From Serinibacter arcticus (GTDB taxonomy: Bacteria > Actinomycetota > Actinomycetes > Actinomycetales > Beutenbergiaceae): DNA of 64,000 nt. The notes under the pieces are model-generated. The model was not told the origin of the DNA. It ran no database searches and saw only the letters and a program-made list of their open reading frames with translations. Shown here in pieces: positions 62,496-64,000 of the stretch (the first letter of the stretch is position 1; each line of letters starts with the position of its first letter). The translations under genes were made by a program, and so were the position numbers. The stretch covers positions 2,666,001-2,730,000 of the forward strand of contig NZ_PYHR01000002.1 in the NCBI RefSeq assembly GCF_003121705.1, read 5' to 3'.

Positions 62496-62828
62496 ATGTC
62501 CGGCACCACCCTTCCCGAGCCCGTCGCCCGCGTGGTCGCGGCCATCAACGACGCCGACATCGACGCGTTCGTCGACGCCTTCACGCCCGACGGCGTGGTG
62601 AACGACTGGGGCCGCGTGCTCACGGGTCCCGAGGGCGTGCGGTCGTGGGGGCAGAGCGACGCCATCGGCGCCGGCGCCCGGATGACGGTCGTCGAGGCCA
62701 CCACCGACGGCGACACGACGATGATCACCTTCGACTGGCGCAGCTCGGTCTTCAACGGTCGCTCGGACGCGTACGTCACCGTGCGCGACGGGAAGGTCGC
62801 GGAGTTCCGCATCCCGCCGTCGCACTGA
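62496..62828 (+). CDS. SnoaL/NTF2-like protein
   Basis: Protein of 110 aa with the cone-shaped NTF2 fold pattern: VARVVAAINDADIDAFVDAFTPDGVVNDWGRVLTGPEGVRSW, then two beta strands and DAYVTVRDGKVAEFRI. Such proteins are enzymes or ligand binders of unknown role. AGGAGG is 7-8 bases before ATG 62496 and TAGGCT near 62455 may be the -10. Confidence 0.82.
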   Translation: MSGTTLPEPVARVVAAINDADIDAFVDAFTPDGVVNDWGRVLTGPEGVRSWGQSDAIGAGARMTVVEATTDGDTTMITFDWRSSVFNGRSDAYVTVRDGKVAEFRIPPSH

Positions 62829-62858
62829 CGGGGCGTGTGTCGCGGACGACGCGGTGGT

Positions 62859-62888
62859 GGCCGGGGCGCCCGTGTCGGTGCCCCGGCC
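62859..62888 (+). terminator. Hairpin terminator after the NTF2-like gene
   Basis: Perfect 9-bp arms GGCCGGGGC (62859-62867) and GCCCCGGCC (62880-62888) with a 12-base loop, 31 bases after the stop; it abuts the -10 of the next gene. Confidence 0.65.
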
Positions 62889-62894
62889 TACCGT
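62889..62894 (+). promoter_or_regulatory. -10 hexamer of a probable leaderless gene
   Basis: TACCGT ends 7 bases before GTG 62902; no ribosome site. Supports GTG 62902 over the earlier GTG 62854. Confidence 0.5.
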
Positions 62895-62901
62895 GGCTCC
62901 C

Positions 62902-63894
62902 GTGACGAACGGGGCGGAGGGCGGAGAGGGGCCGGGTCCGCCGCGCCCCCTCGCGACCACGTACGCGCCGTCGCACCCGCTCGACCTCGCCCGCACGATC
63001 CGGCCGCTGCGGCACGGGAGCGGCGACCCCGCCGCCGTCCTCGTGCGCGACGGCGCGTGGCTGGCGCTGACCACGCCGCTCGGCCCGGCGACGCTCGCCC
63101 TGGCCAGGACGCACGACGGCGTGTCCGCGCACGCGTGGGGGCCGGGCGCCGAGTGGGCGATCGCCTCGGTGCCCGACCTGTGCGGTGCCTCCGACGACCT
63201 CGAGGGGTTCGACGCGACGCGCCACCCGGTGCTGCACGAGGCCGCGCGGCGCTTTCCCGGGCTGCGGCTGACGCGCACGAACCGCGTCCTGGACGCCCTC
63301 GTGTCCGCCGTGCTCGAGCAGGAGGTGACCACGATCGAGGCCCTGCGCGGCTGGCGCCTCCTGGTGGGGCGGTACGGCACCCCCGCCCCCGCCGTCGTCG
63401 GGATCCCGACGGCGACCGCCGCGTCCGCCCCGCGACTCACCGTCCCGCCCACCGCCGCCGGGTGGCGGGCCGTGCCGTCCTGGGCCTTCCACGCGGCGGG
63501 CATCACGGAGCGGCGCTGGCGCACCGTCGTCGGCGCCGCCGAGGTGGCCCCGCGGCTGGAGAGGACGCTGCGCGCCGGTCGCGGGGGTCCGGAGACCAGC
63601 CGGCTGCTGAGGACGCTGCCGGGCATCGGGGTGTGGACGGCGGCGCTCACGACGCAGACCGCGCACGGCGATCCCGACTCGCCCGCCTACGGCGACGAGC
63701 ACATCGCCCGCGCCGTGTGCTGGCAGCTCGCGCGCGAGCTGCTCCCCCCGCGCGTGGCCGACCTCCGGATGGCCGAGCTGCTCGAGCCGTGGGAGGGGCA
63801 CCGGGAGCGCGTCGTCCGGCTCCTGCTCGCCACGGGGGTGGCCGCTCCGCGTCGCGGTCACCGGCTGGCCCCGCCACCGCACCGGTCCTGGTGA
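62902..63894 (+). CDS. AlkA-like DNA-3-methyladenine glycosylase (HhH-GPD)
   Basis: Base-excision DNA glycosylase of 330 aa. N-terminal beta domain, then the helix-hairpin-helix LLRTLPGIGVWTAALTTQTA (about 235-254) and catalytic Asp265 in AYGDEHIARAVCWQL. The LDALVSAVLEQEVTTIEALRGWRLLV segment matches helices before the HhH. Removes alkylated purines in related proteins. GTG 62902 chosen from the leaderless -10; GTG 62854 would add 16 residues, read across the upstream hairpin. No ada gene is nearby. Confidence 0.85.
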   Translation: MTNGAEGGEGPGPPRPLATTYAPSHPLDLARTIRPLRHGSGDPAAVLVRDGAWLALTTPLGPATLALARTHDGVSAHAWGPGAEWAIASVPDLCGASDDLEGFDATRHPVLHEAARRFPGLRLTRTNRVLDALVSAVLEQEVTTIEALRGWRLLVGRYGTPAPAVVGIPTATAASAPRLTVPPTAAGWRAVPSWAFHAAGITERRWRTVVGAAEVAPRLERTLRAGRGGPETSRLLRTLPGIGVWTAALTTQTAHGDPDSPAYGDEHIARAVCWQLARELLPPRVADLRMAELLEPWEGHRERVVRLLLATGVAAPRRGHRLAPPPHRSW

Positions 63895-63914
63895 CGGCCC
63901 GTCCCGGTGACGGG

Positions 63915-63955
63915 CCGAGAACGGGAGTGCAGGGGGCAGGCGCTCCCGTTCTCGG
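63915..63955. terminator. Hairpin terminator after the glycosylase gene
   Basis: Perfect 13-bp arms (63915-63927 with 63943-63955) and a 15-base loop begin 20 bases after the stop. A smaller 7-bp hairpin precedes it. The last 45 bases of the window hold nothing recognisable. Confidence 0.8.
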
Positions 63956-64000
63956 CGGCGGCGCAGCGGCCGGTCGTGGGGGACACGGGACCGGCACCGC

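Noticed and set aside
1-64000. rRNA, tRNA, insertion sequences, prophage genes
   Set aside because: I looked for typical tRNA ends, transposase and integrase motifs and phage structural genes and saw none.

Overview
The window is a roughly 74% GC chromosomal segment with actinobacterial features: tightly packed genes, many GTG starts, 4-base ATGA/GTGA gene overlaps, lipoprotein signals, and TANNNT -10 boxes a few bases before start codons. Gene content (GH51, GH67, GH39, GH42, GH2, CUT1 sugar importers, DUF4235, DUF3806, GH114) fits a plant-polysaccharide-degrading member of the Micrococcales such as a Cellulomonas relative. This is inference: no rRNA, tRNA or other taxonomic marker is present.

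Region 1 (1-8962) is a galactoside/arabinoside utilisation cluster: GH2 beta-galactosidase (cut by the window edge), divergent GH51 arabinofuranosidase, a three-gene ABC importer whose second permease carries a frameshift, and a LacI-type regulator. Four copies of an 18-bp operator close to TAGTTCAACGTTGAACTA sit in the two divergent promoter regions and tie the cluster into one regulon.

Region 2 (9033-35567) is mostly housekeeping or accessory genes: DUF3806, ThrE-type exporter, a non-canonical glucose-6-phosphate dehydrogenase overlapping a GH15 hydrolase, a luciferase-like monooxygenase, GH114 lipoprotein, a STAND-like ATPase without a visible HTH, an Eis-like acetyltransferase, a low-GC secreted/lipoprotein pair, a GNAT plus N-succinylamino-acid-racemase-like pair, an RsmC-like methyltransferase, a DMT permease divergent from a LysR regulator, a SWIM/SNF2 helicase and a DNA/RNA endonuclease.

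Region 3 (35662-59360) is a glucuronoarabinoxylan utilisation island: ThuA and Gfo/Idh proteins, fructuronate reductase, glucuronate isomerase, mannonate dehydratase UxuA, GH67 alpha-glucuronidase, a serine beta-lactamase-like hydrolase, two LacI regulators, GH3, an LplB/YtcP/lipoprotein importer of the aldouronate type, GH39 beta-xylosidase, YesL, GH42 and a second mannonate dehydratase of the ManD type. Read together: aldouronic acids and xylo-oligosaccharides are imported, glucuronate is cut off by AguA, xylosidases finish the backbone, and glucuronate goes through fructuronate and mannonate to 2-keto-3-deoxygluconate. No ATPase subunit is present for either importer.

Region 4 (59442-64000) holds PaiB-like, a frameshifted amidohydrolase, a histidine phosphatase, an NTF2-like protein and an AlkA-like DNA glycosylase.

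The most unusual non-coding signal is a set of three intergenic arrays of tandem 22-bp units (16340-16447, 21692-21779, 41697-41785). They differ in sequence but share period, copy number, a CGAGG-N2-3-TTC-like core and a position at gene 3' ends. One of them is read through by a LacI regulator, giving it an unusual C-terminal tail. No gap between genes exceeds 300 bases, and I see no rRNA, tRNA, CRISPR array, insertion sequence, prophage or replication origin.
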